Shown here in pieces: positions 7,590-17,482 of a DNA stretch of 64,000 bases. The notes under the pieces are model-generated. The model was not told the DNA's origin. It did not search any database and was given only the letters and a program-made list of their open reading frames with translations. Origin of the DNA: Anoxynatronum buryatiense (lineage in GTDB: Bacteria; Bacillota; Clostridia; Peptostreptococcales; Tindalliaceae); contig NZ_FXUF01000019.1 in NCBI RefSeq assembly GCF_900182905.1, positions 1 to 64,000 of the forward strand, in the 5' to 3' direction. The position numbers and the translations under genes were made by a program. Numbering within the stretch: the first letter of the stretch is position 1; each line of letters begins with the position of its first letter.

Positions 7590-7691
7590 CTTTGTAGACT
7601 CCTTCAACTGGGTACACCTCCGTACCGGTCTATCTTTCATTTCGCCGTTTATCTCTGCAGGGCATTTAGACCCCTAGGGAATTATATATCC

Positions 7692-7720
7692 ATTATACGG
7701 TGAATCGAATCATCATTCCA
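7692..7720 (-). promoter_or_regulatory. Possible promoter of the GGDEF gene
   Basis: A perfect TATAAT (7697-7692) lies about 100 bp before the start codon at 7589. The best -35 at 17 bp spacing is TGGAAT (7720-7715), which matches the consensus poorly. The -10 is convincing, the -35 is not. Confidence 0.4.
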
Positions 7721-7853
7721 GTACTTTTTACCTATTTTATTTGGCGAGAAAAATAATATGCAACATTCACTTACATTAATTGCATTTAAGCTGTTTCACC
7801 GGCCAGCACCCTATGTGAAGATTCATTTTCACAGCAGCACACCCGGCAGTTCT

Positions 7854-8699
7854 TTATCGCCACATCAGCGCTGCAGCAATGGTCCCCAAGCCGATGGCCC
7901 ATGTATAAAAGGAGAAATAGTACAAACGCTCTTTTTTAATGAGATTAATCAGTGCCCGTATGGCAAAGACCCCCGCCAGGAAAGAAGCCAGAATTCCCGC
8001 CAACAGCACCGGCACTGTCACATCCCCCATGCCGTAGGTAAAAGCATCTTTGGTTTCCAGCAGCGTCGCCGCCAGAATCGCCGGAAAAGACAGCAGGAAA
8101 GAATAGCGCGTGGCCGTTTCTTTATTGATTCCCTGAAAAAGCGCACCGGCAATGGTGGATCCTGAACGGGAAATTCCCGGAGTGATGGCAAAACCCTGGA
8201 AGACACCCACTGCAAAAGCATTTTTCCATGTCATTTGCTGCAACGATTTGCGGGTTCGGGTTTTGATTGGCTGCGACCTTTCTGCCATCCACAGCAAGGT
8301 TCCGGTGATCAGCAGCGAAAATCCAATCACCAGCCGAGAAGTGTAAAAGGCTGAAAAAACGTCTTTCAGCAAAAGTCCCATTACTCCCGTTGGAATGGTT
8401 CCCACAATGATAAAGAGTCCCAGGCGGCGGTATTCATTTTCAAGGCCCAAACCCCGTCGATGAACCAGATCGTTGCACATCTGAAAAAAAGCCACCACGA
8501 TACGATAAAGATCCTGGCGGTAAACCACCAATACCGAAAAAAGCGTTCCCACATGAAGCATCACGGTTAAAAAGAAAATTCGGTCTTCAGGTACATTTAA
8601 CAGCAGTTGGGTGATGGCCAAATGGCCGGAACTGCTCACTGGTAAAAATTCTGTCAATCCCTGAACAATTCCCAAAACAATCGCTTTCCATAATGCCAT
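7854..8699 (-). CDS. uppP: Undecaprenyl-diphosphate phosphatase UppP
   Basis: Polytopic membrane enzyme (281 aa) that recycles undecaprenyl diphosphate to the monophosphate lipid carrier for cell-wall synthesis and gives bacitracin tolerance. The two catalytic signatures are present: GLTEFLPVSSSGHL near residue 14 and PGISRSGSTI near residue 173. About eight hydrophobic helices follow the family pattern. AGGAGG lies before the ATG. It follows yjbQ by 26 bp on the same strand and is probably co-transcribed with it. No terminator is obvious before the GGDEF gene downstream. Confidence 0.97.
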   Translation of the reverse strand: MALWKAIVLGIVQGLTEFLPVSSSGHLAITQLLLNVPEDRIFFLTVMLHVGTLFSVLVVYRQDLYRIVVAFFQMCNDLVHRRGLGLENEYRRLGLFIIVGTIPTGVMGLLLKDVFSAFYTSRLVIGFSLLITGTLLWMAERSQPIKTRTRKSLQQMTWKNAFAVGVFQGFAITPGISRSGSTIAGALFQGINKETATRYSFLLSFPAILAATLLETKDAFTYGMGDVTVPVLLAGILASFLAGVFAIRALINLIKKERLYYFSFYTWAIGLGTIAAALMWR

Positions 8700-8725
8700 G
8701 AATAATCCTCCTATTAGTCAGTATG

Positions 8726-9130
8726 TCAGTTGTTGATGACTGGCTGAAACTGAATCCATATTTTCCGTTGCCGCGGTCCGTCAAACTCACAAAAGTAAAG
8801 GCCCTGCCAGGTTCCCCGCTGCCATCTGCCATTTTTCACCAGCAGGGTCTGTGATGCGCCCATTAGGCTGGCCTTCAGATGGGCCGCTGTATTACCTTCG
8901 GCGTGACGGTAGTTGTCTTCCCAGGGAACAAGTTTTTGCAGCACTTGAATCAGATCGGCAGTCACATGTGCATCTGCATTTTCATTGATGGTCACACCAG
9001 CAGTGGTATGGGGCACATAAATGATCACTGTCCCGTCTTTCCATTGATGCTGCTCAATGATTCTTTCCACTTCGCCGGTGATTTCCAGCCAGTGATCCCG
9101 ATGCCGGGTGGTCAGATTCAGTTCAATCAT
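8726..9130 (-). CDS. yjbQ: YjbQ/UPF0047 family protein
   Basis: A compact 134-aa cytoplasmic protein of the YjbQ (UPF0047) family. Members have been described as secondary thiamine-phosphate synthases, but the physiological role is not settled. The family pattern VPHTTAGVTINEN, with a conserved His and Glu/Asn near residues 41-51, and HLKASLMG and GTWQGLYFCEFDGPR near the C terminus are visible. The ribosome site GGAGGGAGG precedes the ATG. It is the first gene of a yjbQ-uppP unit and diverges from cobO. Confidence 0.9.
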   Translation of the reverse strand: MIELNLTTRHRDHWLEITGEVERIIEQHQWKDGTVIIYVPHTTAGVTINENADAHVTADLIQVLQKLVPWEDNYRHAEGNTAAHLKASLMGASQTLLVKNGRWQRGTWQGLYFCEFDGPRQRKIWIQFQPVINN

Positions 9131-9240
9131 GTGGTTCCTCCCTCCTTGGATTGCTGTCGATGTTCATGCGGTTCTCTTGGCATTCCGGCTCATGATGAAT
9201 CCCTTGTTTTCTTCATGCAGGCGCGTTGTATTACCTTCTT

Positions 9241-9269
9241 TTGATTTCCTGCCCGGATCAGGCTATAAT
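9241..9269 (+). promoter_or_regulatory. cobO promoter
   Basis: TTGATT (9241-9246) and a perfect TATAAT (9264-9269) are separated by 17 bp, about 55 bp before the cobO start. No cobalamin riboswitch is visible in the short leader. Confidence 0.8.
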
Positions 9270-9323
9270 GAATATGAATACTCGTGATTGCTCATTCAGG
9301 AAAGATCATCAAGGAGGAATATC

Positions 9324-9866
9324 ATGTCTACCAACGAACGTGAGCCCGTTAAAGATCAAGGTTATATTCAGGTGTATACCGGAAACGGAAAAGGGAAAAC
9401 CACCGCCGCTCTTGGACTGGCCCTGCGCGCCATTTGCGCGGGAAAAAAAGTGTTTATGGGTCAGTTTATCAAGGGGATGGTCTACAGTGAATTAAATGCC
9501 GTTCAGTGGCTTCCAGGGCTTGTCATTGAACAGTTTGGGCGAGACTGCTTCATTCGCAACAACCCCACCGAGGAAGATACACGCATTGCACTTCAAGGGC
9601 TGGAAAGAGCCCGGGAAATACTTAAAGCCGGCGAATACGATGTGGTCATTCTGGATGAAATCAATGTGGCCCTCTATTACCAGCTGTTTACTCAAGAGGC
9701 CGTATTGGCTCTCATGGCTGAAAAACCAGCCCATGTGGAGTTGGTGCTTACCGGAAGATATGCACCGGAAACCATCATGAACGCAGCAGATCTGGTAACC
9801 GAAATGAAGGAAGTCAAACACTATTATACCAAAGGTGTCAACGCCCGCAAAGGCATCGAAAACTAA
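9324..9866 (+). CDS. cobO: Cob(I)yrinic acid a,c-diamide adenosyltransferase
   Basis: ATP:corrinoid adenosyltransferase of the CobA/CobO/BtuR family (180 aa) that attaches the adenosyl group to cobalt in the synthesis or salvage of coenzyme B12. The P-loop GNGKGKTTAALG (about residues 18-29) is characteristic, and the Walker-B-like VVILDEINVALYY and the C-terminal VTEMKEVKHYY(T)KGV match the family. The ATG at 9324 is chosen because AAGGAGGA lies 5 nt upstream; an upstream in-frame ATG at 9288 has no ribosome site. It is a single-gene plus-strand unit with its own promoter and terminator, among minus-strand genes. No other cobalamin genes are nearby, which suggests a salvage role. Confidence 0.93.
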   Translation: MSTNEREPVKDQGYIQVYTGNGKGKTTAALGLALRAICAGKKVFMGQFIKGMVYSELNAVQWLPGLVIEQFGRDCFIRNNPTEEDTRIALQGLERAREILKAGEYDVVILDEINVALYYQLFTQEAVLALMAEKPAHVELVLTGRYAPETIMNAADLVTEMKEVKHYYTKGVNARKGIEN

Positions 9867-9918
9867 ATCAACGATGCGCCTATACATTGATAATATGAAA
9901 CGAAAGTCATCAAAATCG

Positions 9919-9955
9919 AAAACCCCCAACCGATACAGGTTGAGGGTTTTGTTTT
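9919..9955. terminator. Bidirectional terminator between cobO and rpsI
   Basis: AAAACCCCCAACC (9919-9931) pairs with GGTTGAGGGTTTT (9938-9950) with one mismatch around GATACA, followed by GTTTTG on the plus strand. The stem ends are A/T runs, so it can serve converging cobO (+) and rpsI (-) transcripts. Confidence 0.85.
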
Positions 9956-9966
9956 GTCTGATAGGC

Positions 9967-10359
9967 TTAGCGCTTGGAGAACTGTGGCGCACGCCGGGCT
10001 TTCTTAAGACCGTATTTCTTACGTTCAACCATTCTGGCATCACGTGTCAGGAATCCGGCTTTCTTAAGAATATCTTTCAGTTCACCGTCTGCTCTTACCA
10101 GCGCACGGGAGATCCCATGGCGCAGAGCACCTGATTGACCGGTGAAACCGCCACCGTGTACGCGGGCAAGTACGTCGTACTTGTTCAGTGTATTGGTGAT
10201 GGTCAGCGGGCTTCTCACTTCACGGCGAAGAGTTTCATAATCCATGTATTCTTCAAGATCTTGATCATTAATGGTGATTTTGCCTTGTCCAGGAACCAGT
10301 CGAACTCTGGCCACAGAGGTTTTACGACGGCCTGTTCCCCAGTAAACAACATTTGACAT
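9967..10359 (-). CDS. rpsI: 30S ribosomal protein S9
   Basis: 130-aa small-subunit protein whose C-terminal tail reaches the P site of the ribosome. The tail motif [17 protein letters not shown] with terminal SKR is diagnostic, as are [12 protein letters not shown] at the N terminus and [19 protein letters not shown] mid-protein. It follows rplM by 27 bp, the usual two-gene operon, and ends next to the bidirectional terminator. Confidence 0.98.
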   Translation of the reverse strand: MSNVVYWGTGRRKTSVARVRLVPGQGKITINDQDLEEYMDYETLRREVRSPLTITNTLNKYDVLARVHGGGFTGQSGALRHGISRALVRADGELKDILKKAGFLTRDARMVERKKYGLKKARRAPQFSKR

Positions 10360-10386
10360 TATATTCGCTCCTTTCCTGAAAAATGA

Positions 10387-10815
10387 CTACAGTTCCAGCA
10401 TTTCAGGCTTTTGTGCCTGATGCTGATGTTCGGTGCCGGCATAGACTTTCAGCTTTTTGTACATTTGCCGACCCAACCGGTTTTTGGGGAGCATGCCTTT
10501 CACAGAATGCTCGATCAAACGCTCCGGATGTTTCTGCAGCACTGTTCGCAAAGAAACCTTTCTCTGCCCGCCGGGATATCCAGTGTGACGTACATGAAAC
10601 TCCTGGTCCCATTTTTTACCGGTAAGTGTGACTTTGTCTGCATTGATGACAATCACATAATCACCGGTATCCACGTGGCTGGTATATTCAGGCTTGTGTT
10701 TTCCCATCAGAATCATGGCGATTTGAGTTGACAAACGACCGAGGGTTTTGCCTTCGGCATCAACGACAAACCATTTTTTTTCAATTTCATTTGCTTTTGC
10801 CATATATGACTTCAT
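10387..10815 (-). CDS. rplM: 50S ribosomal protein L13
   Basis: 142-aa early-assembly protein of the large subunit. Family motifs include [37 protein letters not shown] and [19 protein letters not shown]. The ATG at 10815 follows GGGAGGTTAATC. It is the first gene of the rplM-rpsI operon and has its own promoter and a structured leader. Confidence 0.98.
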   Translation of the reverse strand: MKSYMAKANEIEKKWFVVDAEGKTLGRLSTQIAMILMGKHKPEYTSHVDTGDYVIVINADKVTLTGKKWDQEFHVRHTGYPGGQRKVSLRTVLQKHPERLIEHSVKGMLPKNRLGRQMYKKLKVYAGTEHQHQAQKPEMLEL

Positions 10816-10945
10816 GATTAACCTCCCTTATAAAGACTGCTGAATGGTATCATTCTGTGTGATACCTGGCATCTCTTGCAGCGCTTCACCGACGCTGCTG
10901 TGTTGCTTTATACTAAAGACCCGGGGCGGGATCTTTTAGACACAC
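10816..10945 (-). promoter_or_regulatory. L13-type leader RNA of rplM-rpsI
   Basis: The ~130-nt 5' leader contains three clear hairpins in the minus-strand RNA: AAAGA-CCCG with CGGG-TCTTT at about 10938-10916; GCAGCG with CGCTGC near 10898-10876; and GGTATCA with TGATACC at about 10869-10849. The last one lies upstream of the GGGAGG ribosome site. L13 leader RNAs that bind L13 for autogenous control are known in Firmicutes. The match here rests on position and hairpin count rather than on a covariance search. Confidence 0.6.
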
Positions 10946-10951
10946 TCTCAT

Positions 10952-10980
10952 ATTCTAATACACGGATCCTGCTGTGTCAA
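10952..10980 (-). promoter_or_regulatory. rplM-rpsI promoter
   Basis: TTGACA (10980-10975) and TAGAAT (10957-10952) with a 17-bp spacer lie between truA and rplM. The -10 sequence TAGAAT is the same as in the str-operon promoter at 35255-35283. Confidence 0.88.
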
Positions 10981-10990
10981 TAGTGGAACG

Positions 10991-11749
10991 CTAAAATAAT
11001 GGCAATTCTTCGGCCTCATAATACACCTTGTCCAAAAAGAGTCCCTGTGGCGGTGCCGTCAGCTTCCGGTAGTCTGCTGCCGGATGGTTTAATCGCTCCC
11101 GGATCGCTTCCAGGGGCATTTTCCCCAGGCCAACCTGTACCACAGCCGCTGACAACATGCGCACCATCTTGTAAAGGAATCCGTTACCCTGGTAGGTGAT
11201 CCTCAGATGCGGTTCTCTGTGATATAGGCTTGCTTTCCAAATTGTACGCACCGTGTCTTTCACATCGCTGTTGGCAGCCCGAAAAGCCGCAAAATCATGA
11301 GTGCCTGTGATCATCTCCAACGCAGCTTCCATCTTTGCTGTATCTGGCCACTGGCGCAGCTGCCATGCGGCATTTCTCAACAGGGCGCTTCCTTGGGGAT
11401 GCACATGAAGATGATAACTGTATGCCTTGCCCAGGGCACTGTATCGGGCATGAAAGTCTGGTGATGCCTCACGGGTTTCCAGCACACAAATGTCTGGCGG
11501 AAGATGTGTGTTCAGTGCCGGCGCAAACCGGTTCGCCGGGATGCGGCTTTTGGTTTTGAAACTGGCACACTGCCCCCGGGCATGAACACCTGCATCTGTG
11601 CGTCCTGAGCCATGAACAGTGACTTTTTCTCCTGTAACAGCTGTCAGAGCATCTGTCAGTTTTTCCTGTATGCTGATCCCATTGGGTTGTATCTGCCAGC
11701 CGCAATAACCTGTTCCATCATATTCAATGATCATCCGAATGGTCTGCAT
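10991..11749 (-). CDS. truA: tRNA pseudouridine(38-40) synthase TruA
   Basis: Converts uridines 38-40 of the tRNA anticodon arm to pseudouridine. The catalytic aspartate is in GSGRTDAGVHA, about residue 54, and the N-terminal IIEYDGTGYCGWQ is typical. The ATG at 11749 (252 aa) is chosen because AGGAGG lies 11 nt upstream and this gives normal family length; a longer frame to 11818 would overlap ecfT. It starts 28 bp after ecfT and is the last gene of the ecfA1-ecfA2-ecfT-truA run, an arrangement common in Firmicutes. Confidence 0.95.
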   Translation of the reverse strand: MQTIRMIIEYDGTGYCGWQIQPNGISIQEKLTDALTAVTGEKVTVHGSGRTDAGVHARGQCASFKTKSRIPANRFAPALNTHLPPDICVLETREASPDFHARYSALGKAYSYHLHVHPQGSALLRNAAWQLRQWPDTAKMEAALEMITGTHDFAAFRAANSDVKDTVRTIWKASLYHREPHLRITYQGNGFLYKMVRMLSAAVVQVGLGKMPLEAIRERLNHPAADYRKLTAPPQGLFLDKVYYEAEELPLF

Positions 11750-11777
11750 CTCTTCTGCAACCTCCTGCTCACGGGCT

Positions 11778-12575
11778 CTAATACCACCGGAGCCAGAGCA
11801 TGATGCCCATAAAGGCACTCATCAGCACCAGTCCTGCTGCATCTGCCTGTTGCCACTTCAACGCTTTCATCCGGGTACGGTTTTCGCCTCCCCGGTAGCA
11901 CCGCGCTTCCATGGCCATTGCCAGGTCATCAGCACGTCTGAAAGAGCTGATGAACAGCGGCACCAACAGAGGCACCAGGCTTTGCGCCCGGTGAATGAGA
12001 TTTCCACTTTCAAAATCGGCGCCTCGTGCCATCTGTGCTTTCATGATTTTATCTGTTTCTTCCAGGAGTGTGGGGATAAATCTGAGAGCGATGGTCATCA
12101 TCATGGCCAGCTCGTGAGCAGGTACCCCCACTCTTTTCAGTGGATTCAGCAAATGTTCAATGCCATCTGTGAGGGTGATGGGTGAAGTGGTGAGGGTCAA
12201 CATAGAGGTTCCCATGATCAAAAAGATCAGGCGCAAGGCCATAAAAACCCCTTGACGCAAGCCTTCCCATGTCATGTTGACTGGTCCCAGCTGAAAAAAA
12301 ACGGTTCCTCTGGTCATAAACAGATTGATGAAAAAGGTAACCATAATCAGCACCATCAGTGGTCGAAGTCCTTTGAGCACATACCGCAAGGGCACTTTGG
12401 AACCCGTGATAACCATCAGCAGAAGTGCCATCACCACCAGGTAGGCTTTAAAGTCGCGGATCATAAAGAGCCCGGCCATGAACACAAAGGTACCGATGAT
12501 CTTTGTCCGGGGATCCAGTCTGTGAATCAGGGATCCCGTGGGATAATGTTGTCCGATGGTGATGTCTTTAAGCAT
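11778..12575 (-). CDS. ecfT: ECF transporter transmembrane subunit EcfT
   Basis: Integral membrane scaffold (265 aa) that links vitamin-specific S components to the EcfA1-EcfA2 ATPases. The N-terminal HRLDPRTKI motif, several hydrophobic helices, and the two conserved Ala-Arg-Gly-type coupling motifs (ARGADF and [12 protein letters not shown], roughly residues 178 and 216) are present. It overlaps the end of ecfA2 by 8 bp, implying translational coupling. No S component is adjacent, as expected for a shared group II module; folT at 629 is one likely partner. Confidence 0.95.
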   Translation of the reverse strand: MLKDITIGQHYPTGSLIHRLDPRTKIIGTFVFMAGLFMIRDFKAYLVVMALLLMVITGSKVPLRYVLKGLRPLMVLIMVTFFINLFMTRGTVFFQLGPVNMTWEGLRQGVFMALRLIFLIMGTSMLTLTTSPITLTDGIEHLLNPLKRVGVPAHELAMMMTIALRFIPTLLEETDKIMKAQMARGADFESGNLIHRAQSLVPLLVPLFISSFRRADDLAMAMEARCYRGGENRTRMKALKWQQADAAGLVLMSAFMGIMLWLRWY

Positions 12576-13431
12576 GCTGACTCCCTCTCAAATAACTCAG
12601 AATGACTTCTTTTGCCTCTTCAACGGTAAACACATCTTCTGGCAATGCGCATCCCCGTTGGTTCATGGATTTCATTAAATGAGTGATCTGCGGCACTCCC
12701 AATCCAATTTCCTCCAGCATTTCTGCCTGTTGAAAGATGGTGCGGGGGCTGCCTGTCAAGGCAACGGTTCCCTGATGCATGACAATGATACGATCCACTA
12801 ATCGCCCGATGTCTTCCATGCTGTGAGAAACCAAGATGACCGTCAATTGTTGCTGGCGATGCAGGGTTTTTATCTGGTCCAGAATTTCATCCCTGCCCCG
12901 TGGGTCCAGGCTGGCCGTCGGTTCGTCCAGAATCAATATGTCCGGTTTCATGGCCAGCACACCTGCAATGGCCACCCGGCGACGCTGCCCTCCGCTCAAA
13001 TCAAAGGGAGATCGGTCTTTCAGACCTTCATAGGGGAGCTTGACCATTTCCATTGCTTCTTTGACACGCTTCTGAATCTCCTGCTCATCAAGGTTTAGAT
13101 TGGCCGGTCCAAAGGCAATGTCTTTTGCAACCGTCTCTTCAAAAAGCTGATATTCCGGGTACTGAAAAACCAGTCCCACTTTTTTGCGAATATCTTTCAG
13201 TTTAATCCCTGGTTTCGTAATATCCGTCCCGTCTATCCAGATACTGCCGGAAGTGGGCTTCAAAAGACCGTTCAGGTGCTGAATGAGGGTGGATTTCCCT
13301 GATCCGGTGTGACCTATGAGCCCTATGAACTCTCCGGGCTCAATGGTCAAATTGATATTCTTCAGGGCATGGGTTTCAAACGGGCTTCCAGGGTTATAGG
13401 TATGTGTCAGTTCTTGGATTTTAATTGACAT
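12568..13431 (-). CDS. ecfA2: ECF transporter ATPase EcfA2
   Basis: ABC-type ATPase of 287 aa, one of two non-identical subunits powering vitamin uptake. Visible motifs are Walker [10 protein letters not shown] (about residues 37-45), Q-loop [10 protein letters not shown], signature [13 protein letters not shown], Walker [12 protein letters not shown] and the switch HSMED. It overlaps ecfA1 by 25 bp and ecfT by 8 bp, so the three are translated together in a fixed ratio. Confidence 0.96.
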   Translation of the reverse strand: MSIKIQELTHTYNPGSPFETHALKNINLTIEPGEFIGLIGHTGSGKSTLIQHLNGLLKPTSGSIWIDGTDITKPGIKLKDIRKKVGLVFQYPEYQLFEETVAKDIAFGPANLNLDEQEIQKRVKEAMEMVKLPYEGLKDRSPFDLSGGQRRRVAIAGVLAMKPDILILDEPTASLDPRGRDEILDQIKTLHRQQQLTVILVSHSMEDIGRLVDRIIVMHQGTVALTGSPRTIFQQAEMLEEIGLGVPQITHLMKSMNQRGCALPEDVFTVEEAKEVILSYLRGSQHA

Positions 13432-14270
13432 AAATGGTTCACCATCTCTTCCACCGTCAGCACATCCTCAGGCAAATCAATGCCTTCACTTCGGAGTTCA
13501 GCTGCCAAATCTGTCATCTGAGGCACATCCAACCCCAGGGCTTTCAACTCATCCACCCGTGCAAACACTTCCCGGGGAGTACCCTGCATCACCAGCTGTC
13601 CGTCTTCCATGACCACCACCCGGTGTGCTTCAACGGCTTCTTCCATAAAGTGAGTGATATGAATCACCGTAATGCCTTCTTCCCGATTGAGGTTTCTAAT
13701 GGCGTTCACCACTTCTCTTCTCCCGGAAGGATCCAGCATGGCCGTCGGTTCATCAAATATGATGCAGGCCGGTTTCATGGCTATCACACCGGCGATGGCA
13801 ATGCGCTGCTTTTGCCCCCCTGACAAGAGGTGTGGTGCTTTATGCCTGTAGTCGCTCATGTCTACCCGGTGCAGGGCATTGGTTACCCTGATTCCAATTT
13901 CAGCAGGATCAATCCCCAGATTTTCAGGCCCGAAGGCAACGTCTTCTTCCACAATGGTGGCCACAATCTGATTATCCGGATTTTGAAAGACCATGCCTGC
14001 CGTCTGTCGTATTTCCCAGAGCAGTTCCTGTTTTTTCGTGTCCATGCCAGCTACCAGAACCGTTCCGGCAGTCGGGAGCAACAGTGCATTTAGATGCTTT
14101 GCCAGCGTGGATTTTCCTGATCCATTGTGGCCAATCACCACAAGGTGCTCACCCTTTGAAACGTTCAGGGTTACCTCTTTAAGGGCAATCAGATCGGCTT
14201 CATCATGACTTCTGTATTCAAAGGTCAAACCTTTGACTTCTATGATGGGTTTCTGTTGATTCATTTCCAT
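13407..14270 (-). CDS. ecfA1: ECF transporter ATPase EcfA1
   Basis: ABC-type ATPase of 287 aa and first gene of the ECF module. Motifs are Walker [11 protein letters not shown]-loop [11 protein letters not shown], signature [13 protein letters not shown], Walker [12 protein letters not shown], and the His switch in HITHFMEE. The ATG at 14270 follows TAGGAGA at 8 nt spacing; a second in-frame ATG lies two codons in. It begins just after the rplQ terminator. No promoter is evident, so it may depend on partial readthrough from the alpha operon. Confidence 0.96.
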   Translation of the reverse strand: MEMNQQKPIIEVKGLTFEYRSHDEADLIALKEVTLNVSKGEHLVVIGHNGSGKSTLAKHLNALLLPTAGTVLVAGMDTKKQELLWEIRQTAGMVFQNPDNQIVATIVEEDVAFGPENLGIDPAEIGIRVTNALHRVDMSDYRHKAPHLLSGGQKQRIAIAGVIAMKPACIIFDEPTAMLDPSGRREVVNAIRNLNREEGITVIHITHFMEEAVEAHRVVVMEDGQLVMQGTPREVFARVDELKALGLDVPQMTDLAAELRSEGIDLPEDVLTVEEMVNHLCQLKSKN

Positions 14271-14291
14271 CGACGATTCTCCTATACCCTA

Positions 14292-14326
14292 AAAAAACAG
14301 GGACTAAGCATGATGACTTAATCCCG
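14292..14326 (-). terminator. Terminator of the S10-spc-alpha cluster after rplQ
   Basis: On the minus strand GGGATTAAG (14326-14318) pairs with CTTAGTCCC (14309-14301, one G-T pair) around an 8-nt loop, followed by TGTTTTTTT. It sits 10 bp after the rplQ stop and 22 bp before the ecfA1 start. Confidence 0.85.
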
Positions 14327-14335
14327 AGTTAGTGT

Positions 14336-14677
14336 TTATACCAGTTCCAATACGACCATTTCTGCACCGTCACCTTTGCGCGGTTCCAATCTTAAAATAC
14401 GGGTATATCCGCCATTGCGTTCCTGATACTTGGGTGCAATTTCATCAAAAAGGTTTTTGACAATGGTTTCTTCTGTGATGAAGGCAAGTGCCTGTCGACG
14501 GGCATGTAAGTCGCCACGTTTTCCAAGGGTGATCATTTTTTCAGCCAGTCTGCGGGCTTCTTTCGCTCTGGTGACAGTTGTTTGAATCTTGCCGTGCTTC
14601 AACAGACTTGTCACCATATTTCTGAGCATCAGATCGCGGTGCGCACTGACACGTCCCAGCTTTCGATATGCTGCCAT
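14336..14677 (-). CDS. rplQ: 50S ribosomal protein L17
   Basis: 113-aa large-subunit protein at the polypeptide exit region. The family opening [21 protein letters not shown] and the closing [17 protein letters not shown] are intact. The start follows GGAGGGAAAAGC. It is the last gene of the alpha operon, 43 bp after rpoA, and is followed directly by an intrinsic terminator. Confidence 0.98.
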   Translation of the reverse strand: MAAYRKLGRVSAHRDLMLRNMVTSLLKHGKIQTTVTRAKEARRLAEKMITLGKRGDLHARRQALAFITEETIVKNLFDEIAPKYQERNGGYTRILRLEPRKGDGAEMVVLELV

Positions 14678-14720
14678 GCTTTTCCCTCCTTACGATACAG
14701 TATCAAATCGATGCACCTGA

Positions 14721-15668
14721 CTATTCTTCTTTGGATTTCAGACCCAGGCCCAATGCAATCAGCTTTTTCTGAACTTCTTCCAAAGATTTCTTGCCCAGGT
14801 TGCGAACTTTCATCATTTCTTCATCATTCTTTTGGGTCAGCTCTTCCACCGTATTGATGCCTGCCCGCTTCAGACAGTTATAGGAACGTACGGAAAGATC
14901 CAGTTCTTCAATGGTCATTTCCAGTACTTTTTCCTTTTCATCGTCTTCCTTCTGCACCATGATTTCAACAGCACTCACGTGCTCAGTCAGGTGAATGAAC
15001 AGATTCAGATGCTCCGTCATAACTTTCGCAGAAAGAGACAGGGCTTCTTCAGGTTTGATGCTGCCATCAGTGTACACTTCCATGGTCAGTTTGTCGTAGT
15101 CGGTCATTTGACCCACACGGGTGTTGCCCACGGTATAACTGACCTTCTTCACCGGAGTAAAGATGGAATCCACCGGAATGACGCCGATGGGCATGGCTGG
15201 CGTTTTATTGCTTTCTGCCGCCACGTAGCCTCTGCCCTGTAACACATTCATTTCCATGTTTAAGCGCGCGCCTGCTGCTAAAGTGGCGATGTGCATTTCC
15301 GGATTGAGTATTTCAACATCCGCGTCTGCAATCAAGTCACCTGCCGTAACAGCTCCTTCGCCTTCCGCTTCGATACGCAGGGTTTTGGGTTCATTTCCAT
15401 GTACCCGGATTGAAAGGTCTTTAATGTTCAGAATGATCTCTGTGATGTCTTCTTTTACCCCTTCAACATTGTCAAACTCATGCAGAATACCCTCAATGTG
15501 GACAGATGTCACTGCTGCTCCCGGCAGGGAAGACAGCATAATGCGTCGCATTGAGTTGCCCAGCGTTGTGCCGTATCCGCGTTCCAGCGGTTCAACAACA
15601 AACTTGCCATACGTGTTGTCCTCGCTGACTTCCACAATCTCAATCTTAGGTTTTTCCATTTCGATCAT
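14721..15668 (-). CDS. rpoA: DNA-directed RNA polymerase subunit alpha
   Basis: 315-aa alpha subunit that dimerises to assemble the polymerase core. The N-terminal domain (about 1-230) has [20 protein letters not shown] and the assembly motif [13 protein letters not shown]. After an acidic linker (~235-245) comes the C-terminal domain with helix-hairpin-helix features ([32 protein letters not shown]) that contacts UP elements and activators. The ATG at 15668 follows GGAGGGTACG. It lies between rpsD and rplQ in the standard alpha-operon order. Confidence 0.98.
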   Translation of the reverse strand: MIEMEKPKIEIVEVSEDNTYGKFVVEPLERGYGTTLGNSMRRIMLSSLPGAAVTSVHIEGILHEFDNVEGVKEDITEIILNIKDLSIRVHGNEPKTLRIEAEGEGAVTAGDLIADADVEILNPEMHIATLAAGARLNMEMNVLQGRGYVAAESNKTPAMPIGVIPVDSIFTPVKKVSYTVGNTRVGQMTDYDKLTMEVYTDGSIKPEEALSLSAKVMTEHLNLFIHLTEHVSAVEIMVQKEDDEKEKVLEMTIEELDLSVRSYNCLKRAGINTVEELTQKNDEEMMKVRNLGKKSLEEVQKKLIALGLGLKSKEE

Positions 15669-15740
15669 TCGACTCGTACCCTCCTTTTGACTCCCTGGTC
15701 ACTCTGGCTCGTTGAGGGGATCAGTATCCGTTCTAACGGA

Positions 15741-16364
15741 TTATCTGGAGTATAGCTCAACAATCAGGTTCTCGGAAATCGGCAGGTCAATATCTTCGCG
15801 GTTCGGCATGGAAACCACTTTCCCCTGCAGGTTTTCAAGATCAGCAGACAGCCACTCAGGCGCGTTTCCTTTTGCTTCTTCCACCTGGGCCTTGAACTTG
15901 GGAAGGCCTTTGGATCTTTCAGATGCTTTAATTTCATCACCTACAGATACCAGGTAGGAAGGAATATCTACCTTCTTACCATTTACCGTGAAATGACCGT
16001 GGACTACCAGTTGTCTGGCTTGTGCCCGTGAAGCGGCAAAACCCAGTCGGAATACCACATTGTCCAGTCTCGTTTCCAGGATTCGAAGCAGATTCTCACC
16101 AGTAATCCCTTTCTGATGATCAGCCATTTCATAATATTTTCTAAACTGAGTTTCCAAAACACCATAATGGCGCTTGGCTTTCTGTTTTTCACGCAGCTGG
16201 ATTCCATAGTTAGACAGCTTTTTACGGCTGGTTCCATGTTGTCCAGGCGCCATGTTGCGCTTGTTGATTGCACATTTATCGGTATAGCACCGGTCGCCTT
16301 TTAAGTAAAGCTTCATTCCTTCTCTGCGGCATAGTCTGCACACAGCTTCGGTATATCTTGCCAT
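15741..16364 (-). CDS. rpsD: 30S ribosomal protein S4 (zinc-binding type)
   Basis: 207-aa primary 16S-binding protein and, in many bacteria, a translational repressor. Unlike the cysteine-free form, it keeps four cysteines near the N terminus (CRLC ... CYTDKC within residues 9-31), the zinc-binding variant common in clostridia. An S4 RNA-binding domain follows ([21 protein letters not shown]). It lies 28 bp after rpsK with GGAGGTGTC before the ATG. Confidence 0.98.
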   Translation of the reverse strand: MARYTEAVCRLCRREGMKLYLKGDRCYTDKCAINKRNMAPGQHGTSRKKLSNYGIQLREKQKAKRHYGVLETQFRKYYEMADHQKGITGENLLRILETRLDNVVFRLGFAASRAQARQLVVHGHFTVNGKKVDIPSYLVSVGDEIKASERSKGLPKFKAQVEEAKGNAPEWLSADLENLQGKVVSMPNREDIDLPISENLIVELYSR

Positions 16365-16392
16365 CGGTTCATGACACCTCCTTAAATATCAA

Positions 16393-16791
16393 TTAGACTC
16401 TTCGTCGTTTCGGTGGTCTGCAGCCATTATGCGGAATCGGTGTTTCATCCTTAATCATGCTCACTTCAAGGCCTGCTGCCTGCAGTGAGCGGATGGCTGC
16501 TTCTCGGCCCGCTCCGGGTCCTCGCACAAAAACTTCCACAGTTTTCAGCCCATGTTCCATGGCTGCTTTAGCTGCAGATTCTGCTGCCATCTGGGCAGCA
16601 AAAGGAGTGGATTTTCGGGAGCCTTTGAATCCCAGCTGGCCTGCACTGGCCCAGGCAATGGTGTTGCCGCTGGTGTCTGTCAGTGTGATGATTGAATTAT
16701 TAAAAGTGGACTGAATATGTGCATGACCACGTTCGATATTCTTGCGTTCTTTTCTTCTTCGGCTGACTTTCTTGCGTACTGCTTTTGCCAT
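16393..16791 (-). CDS. rpsK: 30S ribosomal protein S11
   Basis: 132-aa protein of the 30S platform. Motifs include [31 protein letters not shown] and the C-terminal [16 protein letters not shown], near-universal in the family. It follows rpsM by 22 bp in standard order. Confidence 0.98.
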   Translation of the reverse strand: MAKAVRKKVSRRRKERKNIERGHAHIQSTFNNSIITLTDTSGNTIAWASAGQLGFKGSRKSTPFAAQMAAESAAKAAMEHGLKTVEVFVRGPGAGREAAIRSLQAAGLEVSMIKDETPIPHNGCRPPKRRRV

Positions 16792-16813
16792 TCGCTCTTC
16801 CCTCCTTACTTAA

Positions 16814-17185
16814 CTATTTTTTCTTCTTGCGTCCAACAGTCTTTTTGGGACCTTTACGTGTTCTCGCATTGGTTTTGGTCTTTTGTCCATGCACCGGCAA
16901 TCCTTTAATGTGTCGGATCCCACGATAGCATCGAATTTCTTTTAGACGTTTAATGTTCAGCGCAATTTCCCGGCGCAGATCACCTTCTACATGGTAGTCG
17001 GTGTCAATGGTCTTACGAAGTGAGCTAACTTCTTCTTCGGTCAGATCCTTAATGCGGGTATCCGGGTTAATGTTGCAGCTTGCCAGAATTTTATTGGATG
17101 TGTTGCGTCCGATTCCAAAAATATAGGTCAGTCCAATTTCAACGCGTTTATCTCTGGGTAAATCCACACCAGCAATACGTGCCAT
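16814..17185 (-). CDS. rpsM: 30S ribosomal protein S13
   Basis: 123-aa protein of the 30S head that contacts the P-site tRNA and L5. The start [19 protein letters not shown] is canonical. The ATG at 17185 is preferred over an in-frame GTG at 17197 because the GTG overlaps the AGGAGGTG ribosome site. The helix-two-turn-helix [13 protein letters not shown] and the basic tail [12 protein letters not shown] are present. Confidence 0.98.
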   Translation of the reverse strand: MARIAGVDLPRDKRVEIGLTYIFGIGRNTSNKILASCNINPDTRIKDLTEEEVSSLRKTIDTDYHVEGDLRREIALNIKRLKEIRCYRGIRHIKGLPVHGQKTKTNARTRKGPKKTVGRKKKK

Positions 17186-17326
17186 TAACAAATACACCTC
17201 CTAAATCAGTTCCTTAAGTTTATTCAACGTTAATTTATATGTGACGGTGATAACTGCGAAGTGTCCTTCGCTCTATTGCACAGGGAATCAGGTAAACCTG
17301 ACAGCCGCTCCCTGAAATCCATAGGG

Positions 17327-17440
17327 TTATCCTTGTTTTTGTTTATGCTTGGGGTTCTGGCAAATCACCATAACTTTCCCACTGCGGCGAATCACCTGAC
17401 ATTTTTCACAGATAGGTTTTACGGAAGCTCTCACTTTCAA
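17327..17440 (-). CDS. rpmJ: 50S ribosomal protein L36
   Basis: A 37-aa zinc-binding protein of the large subunit, easily missed because it is short and starts with TTG. The translation begins [19 protein letters not shown] and ends in NPKHKQKQG, matching the L36 family. Zinc ligands Cys11, Cys14, Cys27 and His33 are all kept. GGAGGG lies 6 nt before the TTG. It sits between infA and rpsM as usual. Confidence 0.96.
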   Translation of the reverse strand: MKVRASVKPICEKCQVIRRSGKVMVICQNPKHKQKQG

Positions 17441-17482
17441 CCTAATCCCTCCTTCTTCAACGTTCACTTGTGGATTAGCCGG

